From: JAUIET01 sp045105115
GTDB taxonomy: Bacteria; Pseudomonadota; Gammaproteobacteria; Pseudomonadales; JAUIET01
DNA: 32,944 bases
Assembly (NCBI GenBank): GCA_045105115.1
Contig: JBGCDE010000125.1
Coordinates: forward strand, 1-32,944
Reading direction: 5' to 3'
The position numbers and the translations under genes are program-made. Shown here piece by piece: positions 1-7,567 of this stretch (its first letter is position 1; each line of letters begins with the position of its first letter). The notes beneath the pieces are model-generated. The model made no database searches, was not told where the DNA came from, and saw nothing but the letters and a program-made list of their open reading frames with translations.

Positions 1-309
1 CAGGCGCTGGGTACTTTTTCGAACAATCATCTCTATGATTTAAGCCTGCAGCATCGCGCCTTTCCTGAATGGAAAGTGTCTCCTTATTTTACGCTGGGCG
101 CAGGGCAAATACGAACTGACCCGAATGCAACATTGGTTGCAACTGAAGATCGAACCGACGATACCTTCCATGTTGGTATTGGGGTAGAGGTTCCGCTGGC
201 GCGACGATTTGCGCTGAGAGTTGAGTACCGAAACTATCTGGCATTGACTAGCCGTGATGATGATGAAGAGATTGAGCAATGGAAGATTGGATTAAACGCT
301 TACTTTTAG
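1..309 (+). CDS. Outer-membrane beta-barrel protein, C-terminal part (5' end cut by window)
   Basis: The frame is open from the first base to the TAA at 307-309, so only the last 102 residues are visible. They show alternating hydrophobic and polar strands (for example VSPYFTLGAG, FHVGIGVEVPL, FALRVEYRNYL) and end in the aromatic residue F, the usual C-terminal signature of BAM-assembled outer-membrane barrels. The final strand reads WKIGLNAYF. The downstream barrel gene begins inside this gene (31-base overlap), so the two are very likely cotranscribed and translationally coupled. This is the first of three similar-sized barrels in the locus. Its partner ligand or function cannot be told from sequence. 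The barrel class is fairly sure; the family is inferred from the neighbours. Confidence 0.75.
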   Translation, partial: QALGTFSNNHLYDLSLQHRAFPEWKVSPYFTLGAGQIRTDPNATLVATEDRTDDTFHVGIGVEVPLARRFALRVEYRNYLALTSRDDDEEIEQWKIGLNAYF

Positions 310-923
310 CCTTTGTAGGCTGCGTTTTCACAAGCAACGTTATGGCGCAGCAAAGTGAAGGTGGACAAGCGCACGCGGTCGACCCTGACCTGGAGCGACA
401 GCAAATTGATATTGATGCCATTGACAGCGAAGATTTCGAGATTGGCGTTTACGCTGGCGTTTTAAGCATTGAAGATTTCGGCAGTGACACTGTAGTGGGT
501 GTGCGTGCTGCCTATCACGTAACGGAAACCGTATTCATGGAAGCCGCTTACGGAATGAGTGAGGCGGGCGAAACAAGTTTTGAAGTATTGAGCGGCTCTG
601 CCCAGCTGTTAAGCGATGATGAACGAGATTTCAAATACTACAACGCCTCGGTGGGTCTTAATATATTGCCAGGAGAGACCTTTATAGGTTCGCGCTGGGC
701 GTTTAATACGGCTCTTTATGTGATTGGTGGAATTGGTTCTACTGAATTTGCCAATGATGAACGCTTTACGATTAATTTCGGCGCGGGGTATCGCTTATTG
801 TTTAATGACTGGTTTGCGATGCATCTGGATGTTCGCGACCACGTGTTCGACAGCGATATTATCGGTACTGAAAAAACGGTACATAACATTGAGCTTACGG
901 CTGGCTTCAGCGTATTTTTCTAG
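279..923 (+). CDS. Outer-membrane beta-barrel domain protein (GltA/B/H-like class)
   Basis: 214 residues. A signal peptide covers about 1-23 (cleavage near VMA|QQS). An acidic segment follows, then a barrel of about eight strands ending in FSVFF, typical of small outer-membrane barrels. It is clearly paralogous to the barrel at 4345-4998: both share a NxLPGExFxxxRW core, a following YxIGGxG and a tail ending SVFF. I place it in the barrel class shared by Myxococcus Glt proteins and some gammaproteobacteria; this is from family memory, not a search. The ATG at 279 lies inside the preceding barrel gene and gives a proper signal peptide, with a modest AAGAG ribosome site upstream. Its stop codon overlaps the AGGAGG ribosome site of the thioredoxin gene, tying it to the redox genes that follow. 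Confidence 0.85.
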   Translation: MEDWIKRLLLAFVGCVFTSNVMAQQSEGGQAHAVDPDLERQQIDIDAIDSEDFEIGVYAGVLSIEDFGSDTVVGVRAAYHVTETVFMEAAYGMSEAGETSFEVLSGSAQLLSDDERDFKYYNASVGLNILPGETFIGSRWAFNTALYVIGGIGSTEFANDERFTINFGAGYRLLFNDWFAMHLDVRDHVFDSDIIGTEKTVHNIELTAGFSVFF

Positions 924-931
924 GAGGTTTT

Positions 932-1444
932 ATGAAGAGTTTGATTGTATCTTTATTAACTGCAGCGAGCCTGTTTCTCGCTATGAGCGTAAACGCGGGA
1001 GAGTTAGATCAGGTAGCGCCGGATTTTGTACTGAAAAGCAATTCTGGGGAAAATATTCGCTTGTCTGATCTGCGAGGTGAGGTTGTTTTACTCAACTTCT
1101 GGGCAACATGGTGTGGACCTTGTCGACAGGAAATGCCATTGCTTGATGATTTGCACGCGCGTTACAAAGACATGGGCTTCAAGGTGATTGGCGTAAATGT
1201 CGAAAATACCCCGTCCAAGGCTGATGCAATGCTTGCCAAAAACCCTGTGAGCTTTCCAATTCTTTATGATACGGAAAGTGTCGTCAGCAAGCTCTATAAC
1301 GTAGACGCAATGCCAACCACTGTAGTGGTAGACAGAGACGGAAACATGCGCCATTTGCATCGCGGTTTTAAGCCGGGCTATGAAGACGCCTACGCCGCTC
1401 AGGTTAAGCAATTATTTCGGGAACAATATGCAGCCTCTGAGTAG
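932..1444 (+). CDS. TlpA-family periplasmic thiol-disulfide oxidoreductase
   Basis: 170 residues. A signal peptide (about 1-22, cleavage near VNA|GE) is followed by a thioredoxin/AhpC-TSA fold. The catalytic WCGPC is at 60-64, and the cis-proline loop MPT is at about 127-129. The N-terminal APDFVLKSNSG and LLNFWATW segments are typical of TlpA/ResA proteins that keep periplasmic cysteines reduced. An AGGAGGT ribosome site (about 922-928) sits in front of the ATG. The next gene starts inside its 3' end, so it is the first gene of the TlpA/DUF4266/DUF3570/ApbE set. The likely partner is the Cys-Gly-Cys tail of the next protein or another periplasmic thiol; that is inference. The assignment to the TlpA class is secure. 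Confidence 0.93.
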   Translation: MKSLIVSLLTAASLFLAMSVNAGELDQVAPDFVLKSNSGENIRLSDLRGEVVLLNFWATWCGPCRQEMPLLDDLHARYKDMGFKVIGVNVENTPSKADAMLAKNPVSFPILYDTESVVSKLYNVDAMPTTVVVDRDGNMRHLHRGFKPGYEDAYAAQVKQLFREQYAASE

Positions 1445-1655
1445 GGTAGTATTGCTCGCCGTATTCGCGATGTGTAACGCTTGCAGCTCGATTGAGCCAT
1501 GGGTTAAGCCCTATGAGCGCGATCGACTCGCTGATCCCATCATGCAATTTGATGCAGCACCCGTGTCAGCGGCCTATATGCATCACGTGTATCAGGCCAG
1601 AGAAGGAGCACGAGGCGCTGAGGGTGGTACTGGTGGAGGCTGCGGATGCAATTAG
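1428..1655 (+). CDS. Small Gly/Cys-tailed lipoprotein, DUF4266-like
   Basis: 75 residues from the ATG at 1428, which overlaps the thioredoxin gene by 17 bases. An upstream in-frame ATG at 1380 would hide the signal sequence and is less likely. The N-terminus is a lipoprotein signal ending CNAC|SS. The short mature part carries the WVKPYERDRLADPIM motif, then REGARGAEGG and a C-terminal GGGCGCN. This layout matches DUF4266, a family of unknown function usually found next to DUF3570 and ApbE. The CGC tail could be a redox dithiol or a metal ligand; both are guesses. The codons of the Gly-rich tail also contain the GGAGG ribosome site for the next gene. Confidence 0.85.
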   Translation: MQPLSRVVLLAVFAMCNACSSIEPWVKPYERDRLADPIMQFDAAPVSAAYMHHVYQAREGARGAEGGTGGGCGCN

Positions 1656-2806
1656 GTCTGTTCAAGTCTTATCAGTTTCTGACTCTTTTTTTCGCGCTCG
1701 CTTGTTCCGGCGTAAACGCTGCGGTTATTCCGGAAGACCGGGCTGACATTATGTACCATTCGTACAGCGGTGGTGGCGTCACTATCGATGGTCCATCTGT
1801 ATTGGTGCGTAAGGGCTTCAAGGAAAAGTTCTCGGTCAGTGCCAACTATTATGTCGACAATGTTTCCAGTGCTTCTATAGATGTGCAACTTTCTGCAAGT
1901 GAGTATAAGGAAGAGCGAACAGAAACCTCGCTAGGGTTTGATTTTCTCAACAATAAGTCCTTGCTGAGCGTGGGCCTGTCACGCAGCGATGAGAATGACT
2001 ATGAGGCTCAGTCGTTTCATTTTAATGTGAGTCAAGATTTTTTTGGAGACTTGAGTACGCTTTCGCTTGGTTATTCGAAGGGCAGCGACAAGGTCTTTCG
2101 AAATGACGACAGCGATTTGAACGAGACAGTTGACCGACATCATTACCGGTTTGGCCTGAGTCAGATCTTGACCAAGAACATAATCCTGTCGCTGAACTAT
2201 GAGGGTATTTCCGACGAAGGTTTTCTAAACAATCCTTATCGGCAGGTACGATTTATTGATCCCGCGGACCCTAATAATTTTCGCCTAGAGGCGGAAGTGT
2301 ATCCGCGTACACGAACCAGTGATGCGATAGCTTTGGGCTCGATGATTTATCTGCCTTACAGAGCTGCTCTTAAATTCAAAGCTCGGTATTACACTGATGA
2401 CTGGGGTATTGATGCGAATACGTTTGAGCTTGGCTATAAGCACCCCATAGGCGAGCAGCTTATTGCTGAGGCGCATTATCGTTATTATGATCAGACCGCC
2501 GCCGAGTTTTACAGCGATTTGTTTCCACGCGCTGACTTTCAGGATTTTAAGGCGCGTGATAAAGAACTCAGTACTTTTGGCTCGCATTCTGTCGGCGTCA
2601 GCTTGGGTTATTCGATGCAAATCAAAGCCGTTAAACAACTGCAAAAACTCAGTGTCACTTTGTCTTATGATCACTTGCAGTTTGATTACGATGATTTTCG
2701 TGATGCAACTGTTAGTCAGTCCAGCCCGGAAATAGCAGCTGGCGCAGAGCCATTCTATTCTTTCAATGCAAATGTGATACGCTTTTACGTCTCACTTTTC
2801 TACTGA
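1646..2806 (+). CDS. DUF3570-like outer-membrane beta-barrel protein
   Basis: 386 residues. The signal peptide is about 1-25 (cleavage near VNA|AVIPED). The remainder is a long series of amphipathic strands separated by acidic turns, ending in the aromatic strand FYVSLFY, as expected for a barrel of roughly 14-18 strands. The segment EDRADIMYHSYSGGGVTIDG is characteristic of DUF3570. Function is not established for the family; co-occurrence with DUF4266, TlpA and ApbE is the main clue. The ATG at 1646 lies 10 bases inside the previous gene, with GGAGG at 1635-1639. A pore or anchor for a periplasmic redox partner is possible but not shown by sequence. Confidence 0.85.
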   Translation: MQLGLFKSYQFLTLFFALACSGVNAAVIPEDRADIMYHSYSGGGVTIDGPSVLVRKGFKEKFSVSANYYVDNVSSASIDVQLSASEYKEERTETSLGFDFLNNKSLLSVGLSRSDENDYEAQSFHFNVSQDFFGDLSTLSLGYSKGSDKVFRNDDSDLNETVDRHHYRFGLSQILTKNIILSLNYEGISDEGFLNNPYRQVRFIDPADPNNFRLEAEVYPRTRTSDAIALGSMIYLPYRAALKFKARYYTDDWGIDANTFELGYKHPIGEQLIAEAHYRYYDQTAAEFYSDLFPRADFQDFKARDKELSTFGSHSVGVSLGYSMQIKAVKQLQKLSVTLSYDHLQFDYDDFRDATVSQSSPEIAAGAEPFYSFNANVIRFYVSLFY

Positions 2807-2823
2807 AAGCCGTCGGAGGCCTG

Positions 2824-3807
2824 ATGCGGGCGTTCTTTTTTCTCGTCTTATGGTTTGTTTTCAGCGTACCGTTAACGGCAAACGCAGAATGGTTCCAACG
2901 CGAGGGCGTCGCGATGGGCACGCAAGTGAGTGTGCAGCTGTGGTCAGACAGCGTTCAACGTGCTGAATCTGCTATGCAGCGTGTGCTTGATGAGATGCAG
3001 CGTGTTGATCGGCAGTTCAGTCCGTACATCGAAAGCAGCGAACTCAGTCAAATTAATGCCAAGGCATCGGCAACGCCAGTAAAAATTTCTGCGGAGATGT
3101 TCCAACTGCTGCGCGCCGCGGAATCTGTGTCACGCTTGAGTAGCGGAGCGTTTGACATCACTTTTTCTGCCGCCGGGCATTTATATGACTATCGTGAGTC
3201 GCTGCTTCCCACTGCTTCACAGCTAGACGAGGCAATACGCGCGATCGATTATCGCCATGTTGAATTAAACGATGTTGACTCTACAGTGGGGTTCAGTCAT
3301 CGCGCTACCCGCATTGATTTGGGCGGCATTGCCAAAGGCCACGCGGTTGACCGCTGTATAAAATTGTTGCAAAAGCTGGGTATCGAACATGCGCTGGTCT
3401 CTGCAGGAGGCGACAGCCGTTTGTTAGGCGATCGGCGTGGCAAGCCCTGGGTCACAGGAATCAAAGACCCGCGCGGAGAGGATTCACTGCTGATGGTGCC
3501 ACTTGAAAGTGTGGCCATTTCTACGTCTGGAGACTATGAACGCTATTTCATTGATAGTAAATCAGGTCTGCGTCACCACCACATTCTCAGTCCTAAAACG
3601 GGCAAGTCCGTAGGCGAACTGCGCAGTGCCACGGTTCTTGCCGCAGACAGCACCACAGCGGATGCGTTGTCCACGACGGTGTTTGTGCTTGGCATAGAGC
3701 AGGGGCTGCGCTTGATCAATAGTGTGCCTTCCGTCGACGCTATTCTTATCGATGCCAGTGGTTTGCTTCATTACTCAAATGATCTGCAAAGACTGGCAGA
3801 GCAGTAG
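2824..3807 (+). CDS. apbE: FAD:protein FMN transferase, exported ApbE
   Basis: 327 residues. A signal peptide at about 1-21 (TANA|EW) sends it to the periplasm. ApbE hallmarks are present: MGTQVSV near 31-37, DLGGIAKG at 165-172, AGGD at 194-197, SGDYER at 235-240, HHHILSPKTG at 251-260 and the Mg/FAD-binding DSTTADALSTT at 275-285. The enzyme links FMN from FAD to a Ser/Thr in target proteins. The usual target motif (Dxx[ST]xA[TS]) was not found in any neighbouring protein, so the substrate must be elsewhere or atypical. There is no lipobox, so it is probably soluble. It is the last gene of the TlpA/DUF4266/DUF3570/ApbE run, with a GGAGG ribosome site before the ATG. Confidence 0.95.
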   Translation: MRAFFFLVLWFVFSVPLTANAEWFQREGVAMGTQVSVQLWSDSVQRAESAMQRVLDEMQRVDRQFSPYIESSELSQINAKASATPVKISAEMFQLLRAAESVSRLSSGAFDITFSAAGHLYDYRESLLPTASQLDEAIRAIDYRHVELNDVDSTVGFSHRATRIDLGGIAKGHAVDRCIKLLQKLGIEHALVSAGGDSRLLGDRRGKPWVTGIKDPRGEDSLLMVPLESVAISTSGDYERYFIDSKSGLRHHHILSPKTGKSVGELRSATVLAADSTTADALSTTVFVLGIEQGLRLINSVPSVDAILIDASGLLHYSNDLQRLAEQ

Positions 3808-4012
3808 CGATGAGTTTCTAGACAATTTGTTTAATTAGCGACTGATTTTCAAATTTGACGCCCTCCTACCTAGGGATGGCAGGCCGGTTTACAGCGTTCC
3901 GTAACATATTAACGTAAATTATTGGCCGTTCAGTTAGCGGACGAGCGGTCGATAGCCTATTTTTAATGGGTAGGCGCCGGAGAAATGTGCGCTGAGATAA
4001 AAGGTTGCTTAC
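3808..4012. other. Intergenic gap between the redox set and the second envelope operon
   Basis: 205 bases with no credible ORF. No stem followed by a T-run was found, so no intrinsic terminator can be claimed. A TTGACG hexamer lies at 3855-3860, but no good -10 box sits at the right distance. A promoter for the following operon is expected here from the layout but I cannot place it. Confidence 0.4.
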
Positions 4013-4324
4013 ATGCGCAAATTCTGTCCAAGCTGTTTGGCACTGGTTTTCACTTTATTGCCATTGACTGCGTTCTGGTCAGGCTCTAGTTCCGCGCATG
4101 GCCTGGAGTTTGTTGTTGATAGCGCGTTCATCGATATGCACACAGGACCAGGCCGTGGTTTTCCTAAGTTCTACTCCATTGCACAAGGCGAAAAGCTAAC
4201 GGCAATCAAGCAAAGAACGACCTGGATAAAGGTGGAAACAACAAAAGGTCGCAAAGGCTGGATAAAAGCTGCAGACCTGCAAAACACTAGAACACTTAAC
4301 GGCCGCGCTGTGCGCTTGCCCTGA
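4013..4324 (+). CDS. Exported bacterial SH3-like domain protein
   Basis: 103 residues. The signal peptide is about 1-28 (cleavage near SSA|HG). The rest is one small SH3b-type domain. It has the typical order: SAFIDMHTGPGRGFPKF (the 'vRxGPg' turn), then the GEKLTAIKQRTTWIKVET strand pair, then KGRKGWIKAADL. Such domains bind peptidoglycan peptides or act as protein docking modules in the periplasm. It appears to be the first gene of the operon running to 14393 and is followed after 20 bases by a barrel gene. A peptidoglycan-contact role for the envelope machine would fit, but this is inference. The ribosome site is weak. Confidence 0.85.
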   Translation: MRKFCPSCLALVFTLLPLTAFWSGSSSAHGLEFVVDSAFIDMHTGPGRGFPKFYSIAQGEKLTAIKQRTTWIKVETTKGRKGWIKAADLQNTRTLNGRAVRLP

Positions 4325-4344
4325 CAAAGACGAATAAGGTCAGA

Positions 4345-4998
4345 ATGACACACACTCGATTACAGTTATTGCAACAACTGGCTCTGTGCGCCTTACTGGC
4401 GATGCCATCTGCTTTGGTCTTCGCACATGGTGAGGACGACACTACCGACGGCGTCGTTACACCGGAGGACATCGAAAGAAAAGAATTTGTTGTTCCCTGG
4501 ATTGATACTGAGAACGCGGAAATCAGTATCTTCGGCGGCGGTATGAATTTTGACAATTTCAGTACCGAGGGATCCTACGGTGCTTCTCTTGCCTATCATG
4601 TTAATGAAGACATGTTTCTTGAGCTGAGCTATCTGGAATCGGAAGTCAGTGATTTTGAATTTCGCTCTTTGGGTGCGCCACAGTTTCCCTCTGAAGTAGA
4701 ACCTGTTTACTACACTAGCCTGTCTATGGGTATGAATATGCTGCCCGGTGAAATATTCATTCTTGATCGCTGGGTGTTGAGTTCAACGTTTTATTTGATC
4801 GGCGGCGTTGGCAATATTGATTTCTCTGAAGACGACAAGTTCACATTCAATGTGGGCTTTGGTTATCGGATTTACCTCACTGACTGGTTGAGCCTGCGAC
4901 TGGAAGCACGAAATCATATGTTTGAAAATACAATTCAGGGCGAAGAAAGCCTGCGTCACAATTTTGAATTCCGCCTCGGTACCAGCGTGTTTTTCTAA
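4345..4998 (+). CDS. Outer-membrane beta-barrel domain protein, paralogue of the 279-923 protein
   Basis: 217 residues. The signal peptide is about 1-27 (VFA|HGE), followed by an acidic HGEDDTTDG stretch and a small barrel ending GTSVFF. Shared features with the 279-923 barrel are SYGASLAYHVNEDMFLELSY (versus the equivalent VRAAYHVTETVFMEAAY), NMLPGEIFILDRW, YLIGGVGN and the last two strands. The mature N-terminus differs more, which suggests different periplasmic partners. As the only complete barrel inside the motor operon, it is the best candidate for the outer-membrane end of the machine. The class is firm; the role is inferred from context. Confidence 0.88.
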   Translation: MTHTRLQLLQQLALCALLAMPSALVFAHGEDDTTDGVVTPEDIERKEFVVPWIDTENAEISIFGGGMNFDNFSTEGSYGASLAYHVNEDMFLELSYLESEVSDFEFRSLGAPQFPSEVEPVYYTSLSMGMNMLPGEIFILDRWVLSSTFYLIGGVGNIDFSEDDKFTFNVGFGYRIYLTDWLSLRLEARNHMFENTIQGEESLRHNFEFRLGTSVFF

Positions 4999-5051
4999 AT
5001 AATACGCGTGCAATTAGCTAAACTTTACCGATAACTTTGGAACATGTGAAT

Positions 5052-5597
5052 ATGAAAATGGGCTGGAAAAAGAATAAATTATTCGCTTCTCTAGTGATTT
5101 CACTGCTATGCCTCTTACACACAACGGGCACCGTGGCGCAGGAAGGTTCTAGTGCTTCAGTCAGTGATACTGTTCAAGATCTAAAGCAACGTGTGATCGA
5201 GTTGAATCGCGACTTATTCATACTTGAAGAAGAATTGCTGTTTCCTGCGAATACTCAAGTCGCTGTGTTTCTGTCTATGGACGTCGGTGAATTCTTCCAG
5301 CTAGACGCGGTCAATCTTAAAATTGATGGCAAGGAAGTATCCAACTACCTGTACACAGAAAAGCAGGTAGATGCGCTGTTTCGAGGTGGTATTCAGCGTT
5401 TGCACATAGGCAATGTTCGCAATGGCGAGCACGAGATAGCGGCTTTTTTCACCGGTCGTGGGCCTCAGGGCCGTGATTACCGACGTGCTGTGTCCCATAC
5501 CTTTAAAAAAGGCGGTGATATTAAGTATCTTGAATTGCAGATTCGCGACTCAATACAATTACATCAGCCAGCGCTGACCGTTAAAGAGTGGCAGTAA
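5052..5597 (+). CDS. Exported protein of unknown function
   Basis: 181 residues from the ATG at 5052. Upstream in-frame TTG (5037) and GTG (5046) codons are possible, but the ATG gives a standard Lys-rich signal peptide with cleavage near TVA|QE at residue 29. The mature part opens with a predicted helix (SDTVQDLKQRVIELNRDLFILEEELL) that looks coiled-coil-forming. A beta-rich domain follows (VAVFLSMDVGEFFQLDAVNL, LHIGNVRNGEHEIAAFF), reminiscent of an Ig-like fold. I do not recognise a named family with confidence. Its stop overlaps the start of the next TPR gene (TAATG), so the two products are probably made together. Confidence 0.8.
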   Translation: MKMGWKKNKLFASLVISLLCLLHTTGTVAQEGSSASVSDTVQDLKQRVIELNRDLFILEEELLFPANTQVAVFLSMDVGEFFQLDAVNLKIDGKEVSNYLYTEKQVDALFRGGIQRLHIGNVRNGEHEIAAFFTGRGPQGRDYRRAVSHTFKKGGDIKYLELQIRDSIQLHQPALTVKEWQ

Positions 5598-7567
5598 TGG
5601 CGTCAGTGTTACGCCAATGCTGCGCATTTGTTTGTGCTCTAACCTGCGCGGTACTTGTCTCTGCCGCCGACAAAAAAGATCCACCTAGTGCGGCTAATGC
5701 TCTGGGTTATGGCGTTATGCTCTATGAGTATTTTCAGCGTCATCATTTTGAGGCCTTGCGTGAATATTCGATAGCTGAACAACGCCAGGAATTGCATGGT
5801 CACGGTAGTTATCCAAAGTTGTTGGAAGGTGGTATCAGCCTTGCGTTTGGAATGGACCGCAAAGCTGAGAACATTTTTGACGAATTGCTCAATGGCAGTT
5901 ACTCGGAAGGCGTTCAAAACCAGGCATGGTTTTACCTAGGTAAGATCGCCTATCAGCGCAGTAATTACGAGCGTTCTCGTGAAGTACTTGGTCAGATTGG
6001 ACCCTTGCTGCCTGAAAAACTGCAAAATGAGTATCGCTCACTGGTAAGCCAGTTGTCTTTACGCTATGAAGATTTCAATCACGCCGAAGCTGCGTTTGAA
6101 CGCATTGATGCTAATTCACCCTTTAAGCCATACGTTAACTTCAATATTGGTGCAGCGTATCAAAAGCGATTTATTCGATCTCGATACGATAATGCGGAAA
6201 CCAGCGATTGGTATCCAGCGACGCTTAAGCTGGATGAGGCGGCTGAGCTTGCGCTGCGTTTTGACAGAGCGGGTGTTGAAGGAAATGATGATGAGTTTAA
6301 AGCACTGGCGGACCGGGCCTTATTAGCGGCCGGATATGCTCTGCTGCAGGGTAAGCGATACGATGCGGCGATTGACCGTTTTAAGCGCGTACGATTGCAA
6401 GGTCCTTACGCGTCACAAGCGATGTTAGGCTACGGCTGGGCGGAAGTAGAGCAAGAGCGCTACGCCGAGGCGTTGACGCCGTGGGAGCACCTGATTGATC
6501 AGTCGCTTATCAACCCGGCGGTTCAGGAAGCCTATGTGGGTATTCCCTACGTTTACGAAAAGCTTGGCGCAAAATCGAAGGCTTTGTCAGGTTTCGAGTT
6601 TGCCGCTGACAAGTATCAGCAGGAACTTCGCAGTATTGAGAAAGCGGTGCAAAACCTACAGTCTGCAAATATGATCGAACTGTTTGTTGTAGAGCAAGAC
6701 AAGGGCTTCGTCGATTGGGTGGTTGCTCAAGACAATTTGGTTTTGAATCCGCAATCCCCGTATTTGACCGAGTTGCTTGCCGGTCACGAGTTTCAGGCAT
6801 CGCTGACAGATCTCAGGGATTTGTATGCGCTGCAGCAAAACCTGGAAACATGGCAGCGCAAAGTGGCTACTTTTCAATTTGCGCTGGATAGCCGACACGC
6901 TGCTCGAGAAGCTGTTCAGATTGGCGAAAAACAACAACTGTTGGAGCAAATTGCGACTCTAGAGGCCGCGCGCAGTGCAGCGTATGACCGACTGAGCCAA
7001 ATCGAAAGTAATTTTGATGCGATTGCTCTGTTACCCGAAGAAAAACAAGGCAATGCAAGAAAGTCACAGAAGCTTGCTTATAATGCCCGTGAGCTCAGTA
7101 TTGAGCAGGCTGATGCTAAACCAGAACTCAGCGAAAAAGCCGAATGGGCGGAGTTTCTGGCAGGTGTCGCTTTATGGGATGCCCATGAAGAATATACGGA
7201 AAACGCCTGGAAAATTCGCAAGGACTTACAAATTATTGATGATGTGCTAGAGCAAATGGCGCAGCGCAAAACCAGTATTGAAAATCTTTTGTCGGATCAG
7301 TTAGATGTAAAGCGATATACAGAGCGAATTGCTGTTGCCAGTGAGCAACTTGATACGACATTGCAAGCGAATCAACTCGGCATTAATCAGGCTCAACGAG
7401 CGCTTTCAGATCTTGCAATTGCGAAGCTTAGCCAGCACTACCGCAGCATAGAATCACACCTTGCTCAAACACGATTGGCGATTACCCGACTCTATGATCT
7501 GAACGCTGCTGAACTGGACTCTGCATTAAACAGTGACTCAGAAGAAGACGCTGAGGTGCCACAGTGA
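5597..7567 (+). CDS. Large exported TPR and coiled-coil protein
   Basis: 656 residues from the ATG at 5597. A GTG at 5588 is also in frame, but the ATG overlaps the upstream stop as TAATG, and the signal peptide (about 1-23, VSA|AD) starts from it. Residues of roughly 40-330 are helical repeats of TPR type (NQAWFYLGKIAYQRSNYERS, AAGYALLQGKRYDAAIDRFK, ASQAMLGYGWAEVEQERY). The second half is long alpha-helix rich in Q, E, A and R, probably coiled coil (KQQLLEQIATLEAARSAA). It is periplasmic by its signal. Similar TPR proteins are scaffolds of trans-envelope complexes. The stop overlaps the GTG of the next gene (GTGA). Confidence 0.9.
   Translation: MASVLRQCCAFVCALTCAVLVSAADKKDPPSAANALGYGVMLYEYFQRHHFEALREYSIAEQRQELHGHGSYPKLLEGGISLAFGMDRKAENIFDELLNGSYSEGVQNQAWFYLGKIAYQRSNYERSREVLGQIGPLLPEKLQNEYRSLVSQLSLRYEDFNHAEAAFERIDANSPFKPYVNFNIGAAYQKRFIRSRYDNAETSDWYPATLKLDEAAELALRFDRAGVEGNDDEFKALADRALLAAGYALLQGKRYDAAIDRFKRVRLQGPYASQAMLGYGWAEVEQERYAEALTPWEHLIDQSLINPAVQEAYVGIPYVYEKLGAKSKALSGFEFAADKYQQELRSIEKAVQNLQSANMIELFVVEQDKGFVDWVVAQDNLVLNPQSPYLTELLAGHEFQASLTDLRDLYALQQNLETWQRKVATFQFALDSRHAAREAVQIGEKQQLLEQIATLEAARSAAYDRLSQIESNFDAIALLPEEKQGNARKSQKLAYNARELSIEQADAKPELSEKAEWAEFLAGVALWDAHEEYTENAWKIRKDLQIIDDVLEQMAQRKTSIENLLSDQLDVKRYTERIAVASEQLDTTLQANQLGINQAQRALSDLAIAKLSQHYRSIESHLAQTRLAITRLYDLNAAELDSALNSDSEEDAEVPQ

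Noticed and set aside
724..1068. ORF of 114 codons overlapping the second barrel and TlpA genes in another frame
   Set aside because: It crosses two well-supported genes out of frame and has no plausible domain.
3808..4012. Terminator or promoter between the ApbE and SH3-like genes
   Set aside because: No stem with a T-run and no paired -35/-10 boxes at proper spacing could be found by eye.
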